DNA of 64,000 bases from CAJBLF01 sp964495905 (GCA_964495905.1 CAZBWN010000074.1:7088-71087); one strand, 5' to 3'; shown: positions 30,743 through 42,113, numbered from the stretch's first letter. Translations and numbers: made by a program. The notes: generated from the letters alone by a model not told the origin.

Positions 30743-32236
30743 ATGTCCTTCAACGCACAATCATACAAACAACAACTTCAACAATTTCCTGAGATCACTT
30801 TTGAGGAATATCAACAGATCACTGATCTCCAGGTCAGAAGAGATATCGCTAAAAAAAATAAAATCATCCAGACGGATGCGTACAATAGGACGATGGACAA
30901 TCTCAGATGAGAAAGAGGTGCACGTACAGAAACGTTTACGCTTTCTTTCAGAAGATCTCCCAACAAAAGATACAATGTCGTAGAAGGTGTCAGAAGCATG
31001 TTGAAGGGTATTTTGGATACCAAAATCACTCAGACAGAACTTGATTTTGCGCAAGCATTTTATGCAGATCAAAAAGCTAAATGAGCAAATGGATATTTCA
31101 ATCAGCAGATGTGGCAAGAGGTTGTAGATAATGGATGATCTATGCCCTTGAAGATAATGGCAGTGGAGGATGGAACCGTACTCAAAGTCAAGGAACCGGT
31201 AATGACCGTTACAGGACCAGGAGAACTGGCTGGAATATATGAACCCTTATACCTCAGATCTTTTTTCAAAAGCATAGTAGCGACAGACGCACATGAAATT
31301 GATACTCTCATATCAGATTGAAGAGCTGCAGAGTTTTGAGATAGGGTTTCAGAATTTGGCAAAAGAGCAGCTCCCAACGAAGATTTTCACTTGGATGCTG
31401 TAGAAGCGCTTATCGTAGGAGCAGGTTTGAAGATGACTTCTAGTGATGTCGCTGCACTCGTGTATCCGCAGATCAAGAGCGGAGGAACAACAGCTCATAG
31501 ATATTTTGCATGTTATCCTACAGAAAATGAAGCGTTTACCAACGCTATAGAAAAACATGATAAAATCGCTCTGCTCGTTGATCTTATCGATTCCTACAAA
31601 TGAATAGACAAGATAATTGCATTGAAGAAACACTACAGACATACTGGAAAGATCATCTGAATGAGGTTGGATAGCGGAGATCTCGTTGATCAAGCGGTAT
31701 ACGCACTCAAAAAATTACAAGAGAACTGAATGTTGGATCCCACTCTTGATAAGATCGTAGTGGCGGATATTTCAACTATGGACGATATCAGAAGAGTGGA
31801 AAATGCAGTCAAAGAAGCGGGATTCAATCCAAAAGATTTCATCCAATACGGTCTTGGAGGATTGTTAGTTGCGAGAAGCAAGACGAGAGACGCAGTATCT
31901 GCAGGATATAAACTCACCCATACCGAGGATGGTCCTACAGGAAAATTATCAAATGATATAGATAAAGAGCCTACTCCCGGTATCTTAAATATAGAGATCA
32001 GAGAGGATGGAAGATATATAGTGCAAGACGATGAAGAGATTCAGGGCAAGAGATTATTGAAGCCAGTCTATGAAAATGGAAAATTGCTCTATGGCGATGA
32101 TGATATCCAGGCAGTCACTGATGCAAGAGCAAACTTATTTGAGACATTAAATTTTCTTGATCTTGAAACCAAAGAAAGTGAAACAACTAAAAAAATACAT
32201 GAAGGAGTAAGAGAAAGATTTCTGAATAAGATGTAA
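30743..32236 (+). CDS. pncB: nicotinate phosphoribosyltransferase
   Basis: 497 aa. It makes nicotinate mononucleotide from nicotinate and PRPP. Visible features are F-T-L-S-F-R-R-S-P near residue 65, an H-R-Y-F-type histidine segment (T-T-A-H-R-Y), R-L-D-S-G-D-L (~aa 305) and Y-G-L-G-G-L-L for phosphate binding. Eight in-frame TGAs read as Gly out of about 30 glycines. Second gene of the pncA operon; stop TAA. Confidence 0.9.
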
Positions 32237-32312
32237 TCATAAGGATATTTTTGATTGGGTACTAAGAAAAGTTTGGCTTGTTATAGCAGAAAATAGCTTG
32301 CCAAACTACTTA

Positions 32313-32361
32313 TTGTAAAAAGTACATATTCTCTTGCAATCAGCAAAAAAAAGAGTATACT
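32313..32361 (+). promoter_or_regulatory. promoter D with operator
   Basis: TTGTA-AAAAG-TACAT (32313-32327), 6 bp, -35 TTGCAA (32334-32339), 16 bp, -10 TATACT (32356-32361). It drives nadE-nadK-nadM. A hairpin with arms AGTTTGGC / GCCAAACT (about 32270-32307) just before it may end the pncB transcript. Confidence 0.7.
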
Positions 32362-32434
32362 CTCAATAACGAAGAAGGAAAAATAAATATGCACAATCGC
32401 AAAAAATCTTATTTATTTTTTTATCTTCTACTTA

Positions 32435-32449
32435 TTGTATTTATTACAA
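32435..32449 (+). promoter_or_regulatory. operator in the nadE leader
   Basis: TTGTA-TTTAT-TACAA, a perfect 5+5 palindrome, 27 bp before nadE. It has the same downstream position as the site at 24084 in the PP2C leader, and both are preceded by CTACTTA or TACTTA. Confidence 0.65.
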
Positions 32450-32476
32450 TTATTTACTTCTTAACACCCCCAACAA

Positions 32477-34105
32477 ATGAAAATAGGAATAGCACAGATC
32501 AATACCAAGGTAGGAGATATAGCTTACAATCAGCAAAAGATTGAAGCAGCGATACAGCAGATAGGAAAAGATGCTGATGTCATCGTTTTTCCAGAGATGG
32601 CTATTTCAGGATATCCGCTCAATGATCTGATCGATGATGTATCTTTTGTCAAACAGCAGAAAGAAGTGCTCTACAAGATCAGAGAGCTCGTGCTTCAGAC
32701 CAATGACCGTCTCAAGGTGATTCTCTGATGTATAGATTATGATGAGACCGAGGTGCTCCCTTCCGGCGAGATGAAAAAATATAATGCCGCAGCCGTGATC
32801 GGAAAGGATATCCAGATCTATCACAAAAGATTGCTGCCAAATTATGACGTCTTTTTTGAACAGAGATATTTCGCTCCGGGTAAGGCATGATTAACCTTCA
32901 AGATAGCAAAAGATCTCACATGAGCATTGACTATCTGTGAAGATATCCGAGATGATAACTATGAAGTAAAGCCTATCCAAGCATATAAAGATAAAAACGT
33001 TGATGTCATCTTCAATATTTCAAGCTCTCCGTATACTACCACCAAATTACAAAAAAGGATGGATCTCCTTGCAAAACATGCAAGAGACCTAGAGGCTCAT
33101 ATGGTCTATGTCAACCAAGTAGGGGGGCAGGACGAATTGGTTTTTGATGGAGCGAGCATGATCATGTCTCCCGATGGATGTCTGACTCATCTCGGTAAAA
33201 GATTTGAAGAAGATATAACTATCGTGGATACCGACAAGAAAAAATATGAACACGCATATGATGTCATGTTTGAACACAATAATCCTCAGAGATCCATAGT
33301 AGAAGCGATGAAGCTCTGACTCAAGGATTATCTAGCAAAGACAGGAATTCAGGATGTTGTGATAGGGGTTTCTGGAGGGATAGATTCAGCATTGAGTCTT
33401 TATGTTTTATCACAAGTGGTCGCTCCAGAACACATCCATGCGATTTATATGCCTACCCAATACAATAGCGATCAATCCTATCTCTTAGCCAAACAGCTTG
33501 CCGACAATGTAGGAGTGGAATTAAAAATCGGAGAGATCAACGAGCTTCTAAAAAGTTTTGAAAAATTCGGAGAAGAAAAATTATGAAAAAAAACTGAAGG
33601 AATCGCTCATGAAAATATCCAAGCAAGGATCAGAGGGATGATACTCATGAATATAGCAAACAACGTCCATGGTATGGTCATAAATAATTCAAACAAGACT
33701 GAACTCGCTATGGGATACGGTACCTTATACGGTGATTTGATCGGTGGATTGTCTCTCATCGGTGACCTCAACAAAAGAGAAGTCTATGATCTCTCAAGAT
33801 ATATCAATGAACGTAATCATAAAGAAGTGATACCTGGAGGAATAATCACGAGAAAAGCATCAGCAGAACTTGCTGAAGGACAGGTAGATCCCTTCGATTA
33901 TGAAAAGGTATCTGATGCAATAGAAGAGCTTCAATTCGGTGCATCCGTCCAAGAAGTTGCAGAAAAATACACTCTAGATATCGAAGAAGTCAAAGCGTTG
34001 AGAAAGAGAATCAAGATAAACGAATTCAAAATCAGACAAGCGCCACCGGTTATCAAGCTCAAAGACAGATCAGTAGGGATAGGAAGATTGTATCCTATCG
34101 TATAA
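32477..34105 (+). CDS. nadE: glutamine-dependent NAD+ synthetase
   Basis: 542 aa. Two domains: an N-terminal nitrilase-like glutaminase with Glu40 (V-F-P-E-M), Lys in Y-H-K-R-L-L-P and Cys in T-I-C-E-D; and a C-terminal ATP-pyrophosphatase with S-G-G-I-D-S at 299-304 and N-K-T-E-L downstream. It amidates nicotinate adenine dinucleotide to NAD+ using glutamine. A few TGA-Gly codons. First gene of the promoter D operon. Confidence 0.95.
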
Positions 34106-34203
34106 TAAATAAAAATTAACGAATTATTTAATTACGAATTAAGAATTCTCAGTAAATCAATCTTAATAATCTTTTAATCTTTTAATTTTTTAATTCCATC
34201 ATC

Positions 34204-35010
34204 ATGGAAAACTCAAAACTTCTCTACTATCCTATCTTGGATACCATGAGACCAAAAGCGCAGGAAATCCAACAGCAGATACAAAGCGGATTGTATGCAG
34301 ACCTCATCACCGATGATGAGAGCAAGGCAAATGCATATCTCGTAGGATGAGGCGATGGATTCATGCTTGATATAGTGAAAAAAAACTATGATTTCACCAA
34401 ATCTCCCGAAGAGAATAAATTATTTTTCTGAATCAATTGTTGAACGTTAGGATTCCTTCTCAACGATATACCTACCTTGGATATTCTCCCTACTCATCGT
34501 GAAGATATTGGGACTATAAAAGCGCATATGATGAAGGTGGAGATTATTAAGACGGATACTCAAAAAGAGATAATATATGCAATCAATGACGTAGTCATAG
34601 GCGGAAATGTATTGGATTATTATAAGTTCCATATCGATTCACAACAGTTCAAAAAAAAGTTTCATGGTACGGGAGTGATGATCACTACTGCGTTATGAAG
34701 CTCTGGATATCGGCTCAATAACTGATGTCCTTTGATGCCTGCAGGAAGCACATTGTGGGGAATAAGCGGATTGGCTGCATTGCCGTTTGATTACAATATC
34801 ATCAAGCCGGAATCAGTCACTATAGATATCAAATGAAGGACTCCTGTCATGGTTGGTGTAGATGGATATGGAGGAAAGGTGGATGATGTGGCCAATCTCA
34901 CTATCAGTCCGACGACAGATTATGCACAACTTGCTTTTCTCAAGGATACTTCATTTGATAGTAAAAGGATGCTTCTCGTAGAACAGAAACTCCTCAGAGA
35001 CGACATATAA
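34204..35010 (+). CDS. nadK: NAD kinase
   Basis: 268 aa. G-G-D-G at 49-52, G-I-N-C-G-T-L-G-F-L (G-x-N-x-G-x-L-G-F) and T-A-L-G-S-S-G-Y-R-L-N-N-G (T-x-x-G-S-T-A-Y motif) identify NAD kinase, which makes NADP+. The Gly codons in these motifs are partly TGA, so standard translation would break the gene into pieces. It lies between nadE and nadM, giving a complete NAD(P) unit. Confidence 0.9.
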
Positions 35011-35037
35011 TTCTTTATTCTTTAATTACTTTTTCCA

Positions 35038-35958
35038 ATGAACACAAAAACATGATTATTCATCACGCGTGCACAGCCTTGATTGCATGCAGGTCAGATT
35101 GATGGCATACAACAGGCTCTTGATCAATGAATCAACAAACTCATTGTCTGAGTCTGATCAGCAAACAAGGAGTTTACAAATGAAAATCCCTTCACCTATG
35201 GCGAAAGGAAAACTATGATCGAGCTCAGCGCCCAAGCTTTATTGCAAAATATAGAAGTGGAGATTTTTCCTATACCGGATCTCTGAGATAACGAAGCATG
35301 GAGAAATTATATCCTCAATAATCTCCCTCCCTTCCAATATGTGCTGACAGGAAATGCCCGAGTGCAAGAGGTGTTCAAAGATACAGAGAAAACCCTCATA
35401 CCGATTGAGATAAGATCATTTGTAAAATGAACGACCATAAGATGACACTTGGCTACGGGTAATACCGAAGAATTAGGGAAGGTATTGCCAGCATCAGTAT
35501 TGGAATATCTGGAAGAGATAAGAGCATCAGAGAGATTAAGGGAGATATTCAATAAAGAAAGAAAGACTCCAAGCCTAGTCGTAGATGTAGTTCTGATTGA
35601 TGATCAAGGAAAATTGATTTTGATACACAGAAATAATTTTCCAGAAGGCGTAGCATTGGCAGGAGGATTCAATGATTATTGAGAGACATCAAGAATCGCT
35701 GCAATAAGGGAAGTAGAAGAAGAGACAGGATTAAAGATAGAGATAGAAAGGGAGTTGGGAACGCGGGATGATCCCAAGAGAGATCCTCGTGCGCACAATG
35801 TAAGCCGTGCATTTAAAGGCAAAATAATCTGAGGTACATTGAGATCATCTGCCGACGATGAAATAAAATCCATAGTCAAGATAGATCCCAAAGATTTAGA
35901 TCAAGTTGTTTTTGCTTTTCCTGATCACAAAGATATGATCTTGGAAGCATTGCGTTAA
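35038..35958 (+). CDS. nadM: bifunctional NMN/NaMN adenylyltransferase (NadM type) - Nudix hydrolase
   Basis: 306 aa. Residues ~1-165: L-F-I-T-R-A-Q-P-G-L-H-A-G-Q (NadM-type G-R-x-Q-P-x-H-x-G-H), G-V-G-S-A-N with N-E-N-P-F-T-Y-G-E-R, and a late G-T-T-I-R. Residues ~180-306: Nudix domain with A-G-G-F-N-D-Y-G-E-T and R-E-V-E-E-E-T-G-L. The same fusion is known from cyanobacteria and Francisella, pairing dinucleotide synthesis with ADP-ribose pyrophosphatase. It closes the NAD synthesis operon. Confidence 0.9.
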
Positions 35959-35971
35959 ATAAATAAAAAAA

Positions 35972-35996
35972 ATCGGTCCGATGGGACCGATTTTTA
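35972..35996. terminator. intrinsic terminator of the NAD operon
   Basis: ATCGGTCC (35972-35979) / GGACCGAT (35984-35991), A-run before and T5 after; usable by both converging genes. Same stem as at 18095. Confidence 0.85.
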
Positions 35997-36007
35997 CCTA
36001 TTTTTCA

Positions 36008-36592
36008 TTATTCAGTTGCTTCCAAAGTATCCTTAATCTCTTTTTTATTTTTTGATGCAAAAGATCCTGTTTTTTCAATATGTATGAGTATTTTTTCTAG
36101 GTTTTCTAGCGCTTGTTCTGGAGTTGTGACCGTAATATGTAAACCTAATCATGTTAGGAATTCATATTCCTTATATTGATCCAGATGAATATCTTTTCTG
36201 TTGATGTCATGAAAAACAAATCCTAATTTTTCACCTTTTCCATCATTATATGCGCTGAGAGCGTGTAATCAATGAAAAACATTCATGGCTTTTTTATCGT
36301 TTCAATCAATAATAAAACGACCAAAATTGGTTATTGATGGATGGATATTCTGACCATAGACATTGTTTGATCATTCATCTCGTTCTGCAATCTCTACTCA
36401 GAAAGGGATATAAAATTTCAAAAAAGGAATGCTCGCCGAATAGAAAGTTCCTTTTTCGGTCTGTTTTTTATCCAAGATTCCAGATGTAGAAAGCTTATCA
36501 AGCGTTTGAGTGATATTTGATACTCTTTGTGTAAGAGTATTGGTAAATGGACGAAGTTCATTATGTTTTTTTTCTGTTACGTTGTTTTTCAT
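36008..36592 (-). CDS. protein of unknown function
   Basis: 194 aa. The N-terminal ~60 residues (L-T-Q-R-V-S-N-I-T-Q-T-L-D-K-L-S-T-S-G-I-L) look like a winged-helix DNA-binding unit ending in a Y-S-A-S-I wing; the remainder is mixed alpha/beta without a known motif. If right, it is a transcription regulator or toxin-antitoxin-type repressor. Several TGA-Gly codons. It has its own AT-rich leader. Confidence 0.55.
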
Positions 36593-36698
36593 GTGTTTTG
36601 GACAAAAATTAAAATTTAATGATTATACTATATATAAATAAAGTAATTTGTCAAGAAAAGTTTTTAATGTGGCTGTTATATTATCATATATAAAAAAA

Positions 36699-36717
36699 TC
36701 AGCCCAATACGGGCTGA
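36699..36717 (-). terminator. intrinsic terminator of the 36721-37353 gene
   Basis: TCAGCCC / GGGCTGA with a 5-nt loop; on the minus strand it is followed by a run of seven T. Confidence 0.75.
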
Positions 36718-36720
36718 CTG

Positions 36721-37353
36721 TTATATTTTGAATAAGAACTCACCACTGTCTTTAAGTGATGCAATCTTTTTTTCTAAGATTCTTTTATTGTAGTCTGTAA
36801 TAAACTTTACAATAGTATTGATATCACGATTATGATGCTTAGTGACTACCGTAAAATCTTTTTTTAAAAGAACGAACTCTGCGTTGTATAAAGCCAACAG
36901 GATTTTATTGTTCAACAGAACAAGTGGGCAGAATTCAACAATTTCTTCCCTTTTGTCGATCCAATGGAATACTTCAGATTCAAAATCTTTTTGTGAGATT
37001 TTTTTCTTTTTGAATGATCCGTTCTTGGTGAATTTTGCCGAACGGGTGGAGAGATGATATTCAGGAAGACTTTTGATCTTCTCGATGATTTCAATCTTTA
37101 ATTTATCCATTTCATTAGTAGAAGCAGACGGTTTTTTTGGAGTGATCAAAATTATATTTTTTCCATAGATCTGTTTGATCTTTGGCATTAAAATAGCTTT
37201 TTCTCTGCTCTTTGTCTGGATGATTATCCCTTTATCATCAGCTTTTTTTATCCTTGATAGGATTGAAACTTGAGTCTCCATTTCTTCATACTCAATGAAT
37301 ACTTCCTGTCCTATCAATTTTTGTAATTCTGTTTTGTTTAATCGCTTTGCCAT
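36721..37353 (-). CDS. basic protein of unknown function
   Basis: 210 aa, no TGA. Rich in Lys, Ile and Glu. The first ~75 residues look like a small beta barrel (I-G-Q-E-V-F-I-E-Y and K-G-I-I-I-Q-T-K-S-R-E-K-A), the rest alpha/beta. It starts 11 bp after the stop of the O-antigen-ligase-like gene, so they are probably transcribed together. No family recognised. Confidence 0.6.
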   Translation of the reverse strand: MAKRLNKTELQKLIGQEVFIEYEEMETQVSILSRIKKADDKGIIIQTKSREKAILMPKIKQIYGKNIILITPKKPSASTNEMDKLKIEIIEKIKSLPEYHLSTRSAKFTKNGSFKKKKISQKDFESEVFHWIDKREEIVEFCPLVLLNNKILLALYNAEFVLLKKDFTVVTKHHNRDINTIVKFITDYNKRILEKKIASLKDSGEFLFKI

Positions 37354-37364
37354 ACCATTATTTT

Positions 37365-38753
37365 TTAGTTTAACTTTTTTGTTTGTAATGCAGAGTATAC
37401 TCTTTTCTCCTTGATATACAATCCGTAAGCGATAGCGAAAAGCGCCATGAACGGGTAGACGATCATCCTATCTACGAAGCTCTGAAGGACTACTCCTTCG
37501 ATACTCAATCACAATATCCCCACTCCAAATGCAAAGACTATGACCCCATAGAGCTTTATTTTTTTTGTGAGTTTTGAATCAGTATTCTTTTCTTCTTCAT
37601 AGGATTTATAGGCGATCCGATGGAGATATCCGTAGAGGAATATCCATCCAAGAAATCATAAGAGACCATATTCCAACCATATTTGTAAGTATTGATTTTC
37701 TGGATTATATGCCTTGATACCTTCGACTTGATGAGAAGCAGGTCATGCACTTCCTGCGCCTTGTCCCCAGAGTGGTCTCTCTCAGATTTTATTCAATGCT
37801 TCTACGACAAGCCTCAGATGTCCTGTATTTGAAAACTCCCTCGTGATGATCTGTTTTTGTCCGAAATACGTCACGGTTCAGAAGACCATTAGGAGCGGTA
37901 TGAATCATCGCAGTGCCATCCTCCGATATTTTCTTGGAAATTGTAAGAGTACGAGGATGATAGTTTGGATAATCCAGACTGCCCATGCCGCCCTTGAAAA
38001 CGTAGACATGATAGCGAGTCCATACAGACTTCATCGTAAGATTTTATCTCTTACAGGTTTGTTTTTGAAGCACAAGATGAAAAACAATGGCCAGAAAGCG
38101 ATCAAGAAAAATCCTCGGCTGATAGGTCTTTCAAAGAGGAATTGGTTGCGTGCATATCCGTTATCATACTGCGTATAATATGCTGCAGGAGGAGCGATAC
38201 CGACATCGCCTTCATAGTTGAATTGATTGTATCCTGCAAATTTCAATAAGTTAGGCATCAGCCAAAGTATACCTCGCCATACCAAGCTTCCGACGAGTAA
38301 GGTCTTCATGACCCTGCTATATCGTTTGACTAAGTTGATCTCTCTTGCACCAAAAAACAATAGCGTGATGGTGAAAAACACAATGAATATCAGGAATCCT
38401 ATCATGCTATATCTGATAGAGATGATCCAGGTTCCAACTCCACTATGATTGATAAAAACTGATACCAAGAAGCTTACTACGACAGTAGCAAGAAACACGA
38501 GTACAAAGTTTTTGAGAGGGAATTTTCCAAAAAATTCTTCCAGATTTTTGTTTTTCCAAAAATATCGTCCCAAAAATCCAAGCAATCCGATGATGATGAT
38601 CTCTTTCCACATCCAAATCATCTTAAAGAAAGTTCAGTCCATACCAAGTTTCCAAGTGACCAACGTCTGGAGAAAAAACTGGAGGAGAAGTCAGATGAAA
38701 AATATCTTTGCTATGATGGTAAGTGTTTTGATGATTTTATTTGATGGTTCCAT
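37365..38753 (-). CDS. O-antigen ligase/polymerase-like membrane protein
   Basis: 462 aa with about a dozen hydrophobic segments. A large outer loop and the segment P-L-W/G-G-Q-G, N-P-E-N-Q-Y-L-Q-I-W-L-E-Y-G-L-L-G-F match the Wzy/WaaL superfamily pattern (N/H-N-x-x-L-x-x-x-x-E-x-G). Such proteins join glycan chains outside the inner membrane. With the WecA-like protein at 1389 this suggests cell-surface polysaccharide synthesis. Many TGA-Gly codons. Confidence 0.78.
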
Positions 38754-38800
38754 ATTCAAAATATTCAATAACTAAAATAATATTTTTTTTGTCTCCCTTT

Positions 38801-38979
38801 TTTGTGTCCCTTCTATGAAGGGAAGGTCCCACATTTTGTGGGAAGGGATTTAAGGGAGAAGCTCCCGGTGATTTACCGGGACAGGCTCCGGCAGAGGGAT
38901 TTATGGACTATTGTACTTCTGTCCTTAAATCCTCCACCCTGAAGGGTACCCCCTCCTTTAAAAAGGAGGACAAAATTTT
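38801..38979. repeat. cluster of GC-rich inverted repeats between genes
   Basis: The 255-bp gap 38754-39008 has no gene. It holds several short stems: CCCTTC..GAAGGG, TCCCACATTTTGTGGGA, CTCCCGGTGATTTACCGGGA, CCACCCTGAAGGGT and CCTCCTTTAAAAAGGAGG. The words match the elements at 10331, 12049 and 41262. Confidence 0.65.
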
Positions 38980-39008
38980 ATTTTTATTTTAGTTTTTATA
39001 TTTATTTT

Positions 39009-40088
39009 TTAGTTGACGAATGTCTTATTGAACTGGTAGAATAATAATATGATGGTGATTGCTGCGAGTATACCCTGGATAAACCATGCTTTCATGACGA
39101 TAGTCGTTTCATTGATGCCTTTTTTTTCAAAAAGATGATGAAGCGGTGCGACCAAAAAAAGCTTTTTCTTGAAATATTTTTTCCAAAAAATCTGGAGAAA
39201 ACTTGAAGTGAGGTCTATGATGAAAAGTCCGAAGAGGATGATGAAGGGAATCACGATACCTGTCCTCATGTTGAGAAAATAGAGCAATGAAGCGATAAGT
39301 CCTCACAGAGCAAATGCTCAGCTATCTCACATGAATATCTTGGCCGGATGGATGTTGTAAAACATAAATGCCACGAGCGTAGCGATCACGATAGCGATCA
39401 CGGTAGCAGCGATATAGGTCTGATTGAAGAACAGGATGACAGCAAGGACAAAAAGAGTGATTGTCATCAATCCGCCTGCGAGACCATCGAGTCCATCGGT
39501 GATATTGATAGCATTGACGATTGCGATAGTGGTGAAGAACGTGATGATAGGAGCGAACAATCCAAGCGATACCTTGCCTGCAAGAGGCCGGAAATTGATA
39601 TAATCTACCCCCAATCTGCTATAAAACCATCGGCTGATGAATGCGGAAAAGACAACCATACCGATCAATTTCGCTTTAGCACTCAGTCATTTGACAGTAC
39701 CATGTCATTTGATATTCAAGAAATCATCAACGAGTCCTATCAGTCCCATACTAAAGAAACCGAAGAGTAGGACATAGGTCTCTTGTCTATTGAATAATGT
39801 ATTGTTGATGAATCCTTGGTCTTTCAAGATATAGGAAAGTCCTATCATCAGCGCCATGACTATCAAAAAGATACCGCCTCACATCGTAGGTGTCCCTTGT
39901 TTGTGTTCATGGAGTTGAGAGAATATTTTTGATTTTTCTCCAGTGACCGCCGTTTCGCGGATAGTTTTTCCGAATTTAAATTTTTTGAGAAGATTGATGT
40001 AGATCGGATAGAGGATCCAAGAGATGAAAAATGCGATCAATCCGAACATGATGATATTATTTAGCTTCACTAACATGATATCGTTCAC
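39009..40088 (-). CDS. mraY: phospho-N-acetylmuramoyl-pentapeptide transferase
   Basis: 359 aa polytopic membrane enzyme making lipid I from UDP-MurNAc-pentapeptide and undecaprenyl phosphate. H-E-H-K-Q-G-T-P-T-M-G-G (first Gly of the G-G pair from TGA), N-A-I-N-I-T-D-G-L-D-G-L-A-G-G, M-G-D-S-G-A and A-P-L-H-H-L-F-E-K-K-G are the full MraY signature. I take the Met at 40088; one four codons later is possible. Confidence 0.95.
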
Positions 40089-40267
40089 AGAACATAAAGG
40101 AATTCATATGGGTCAAAGTGTAGTTAATTTTATAGTGTATTTCAAGCATAAATACCATTAAGCTATTGTCAATTGTATTTTTGACAGAAGAATAATAGCA
40201 ATTAAGTATTGAAAACTATGGATATATTTTTATACTTACACAGAAATTTTACTCGAAACAATCGATC

Positions 40268-41257
40268 ATGCAGCACGAAGCACTCCTGTATTCCCTAGAT
40301 CCCAAAATCACGTTCAAACAGATCCAACAGCAAGAAGACATATCTTATGATATCAACAAATACAATAAGCTCAATGATCGGGCATTAGAAAACGGCGTCT
40401 GAGCTGTGATGCTCTGAGAACCTGATTTTCATTACAAGTTTATTGCCATCAGACCCAAGGTCAAAATTTTCTATTACGTGGGAAATCTCGGATTGCTCAA
40501 CCAAAAGATTCTGGGTATCGTCGGTCCGAGAAAGATGTCTATGTATGGAAAACAGGTATTGGAAAGCGTATTCACCTATGCCGTAGATCATGACTTAGTG
40601 ACCGTATCCGGGATGGCGGAAGGCGTGGATCAGCTCTGTCACCAGCTTTCTCACGAGCACAATATCCCGACGATAGCAATCCTCGGAGGAGGACTTGGTC
40701 ACTACCTCCAAAGACCAGAAGCAAAATTCATCAACCAGATTGTCGCTCATGGGGGACTCGTGATCTCAGAATTCAAACTCTGAGAAAAAACGACGATATA
40801 TACATTTCCGCAGAGAAACCGCATCATCGCAGGACTAGCGGATGTTCTTTTTCTTCCCGAAGCCGGACAAAAATCCGGAAGCTTGATCACGGTCAACTGT
40901 GCGATAGCGATGCAAAAGACCGTCTATGCCACACCAAGTTCTATCTTCTCACCTACAAGCACAGGCATTTTAGAGATGATAGAAGCGGGACAGGTCAAAC
41001 CTATTTTTGACCTCAAAAAATTTTTCTCCACCCATTTCACTTCCAAAGATATTTCTTCCAGACCCCTTTCGACGGTCACTCTCACCCCACAAGAACAATG
41101 ACTTCTCTCCATACTTTCTCGTGAACAGGGAGTGGAGGTACAATCGTTGCTTCAGAGTACAGGAACAGATATCCAGGAGATTATCCAATTGCTTACCATG
41201 CTAGAGATCAAGGGATTGGTGATGCAGGAATGTCCTGGGAGATATTGCCGTATGTAA
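40268..41257 (+). CDS. dprA: DNA processing protein DprA
   Basis: 329 aa. The Rossmann-like core has G-I-V-G-P-R-K-M-S (~83-91), T-V-S-G-M-A-E-G-V-D, F-P-Q-R-N-R-I-I-A-G-L and G-Q-K-S-G-S-L-I-T. The C-terminal ~70 residues form a winged-helix domain (L-T-P-Q-E-Q-G-L-L-S-I-L). DprA loads RecA on incoming single-stranded DNA during transformation, and the pilin gene just downstream fits DNA uptake. A few TGA-Gly codons. Confidence 0.93.
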
Positions 41258-41261
41258 CCAA

Positions 41262-41395
41262 ATCCTCCACCACGACTACGCGTGGTCCCCCTCCTTTTTC
41301 AAGGAGGACATTAGTTACTAATTGTGTCCCTTGACTTGTCCTCCGCGAAGCCGGGGGAAAAAGGGAAGGGGACCCTTTGGGGTAGGGATTTATTA
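41262..41395. repeat. GC-rich inverted-repeat cluster
   Basis: Contains ACCACGACTACGCGTGGT, CCTCCTTTTTCAAGGAGG and CCCTACCCCAAAGGGTCC-like words (read on either strand). Same family as 38801. The gap 41258-41504 otherwise shows nothing coding. Confidence 0.6.
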
Positions 41396-41504
41396 AATAA
41401 AGCAAACAAACCCATCCCGACCAATTTCATATTGAAATTCATACGATATTTCATATCTATATGCCATATAAGAATACAATTTTTTACTATTTTTTTGATA
41501 CTCG

Positions 41505-42113
41505 ATGTTTTCCAAAAAAAATAAAAAGAAAGGGTTCACGCTTATAGAAATGTTGATCGTAATCGTAATCATCGGTATCCTCGCATCAGCGCTTATCCCA
41601 AGACTTTCAAGCGCAAGAGGAAGAGCAAACGATGTCGCTCGTAAAGCCGACCTCGCTCAGACAGCAGCAGCATTAGTATCGTACCAGATAGATAGAGGCG
41701 CTTTTCCTGGTAGTCCTAATTGTTCAAACTGATGTTCATTAAATAGTATTTCAGGAAATTTAATTTCAGCAGGAATGTCTAGTATACCAACAGATCCAAA
41801 CACAACCAGAGCATTTAGTGGAATTTCAACTATTAGTGTTTCTAATGGGCAATATGGATATACACCAATTTCTAAATGATGAATTTCAAATAATGGATTT
41901 GTAATAATGGCTGGTTCAGAAACTGAAGGATGATCAAATCGAGTAGTGGCTGGTTTAATGCCAGTTATTAGTTCATCACAGACATACGAAGTTATTAGTT
42001 CTAAATTATGTAAATCATTTACAACAACGAGTTGTACTGCAGGAACAAATACTAACGGAGAATGTTGTTATGATAAAAATTCAGATCAACTCAGATATAT
42101 CTACCTCTACTAA
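41505..42113 (+). CDS. type IV pilin-like (prepilin) protein
   Basis: 202 aa. A short basic leader ending K-K-K-G, then F-T-L-I-E-M-L-I-V-I-V-I-I-G-I-L, is a classic class III prepilin cleavage site and N-terminal helix. The C-terminal ~130 residues are Ser/Thr/Asn-rich with four to five Cys, two of them in an E-C-C-Y-D pair near the end. Pilins of this kind serve adhesion, motility or DNA uptake. About eight TGA-Gly codons, all in the globular part. Confidence 0.9.
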
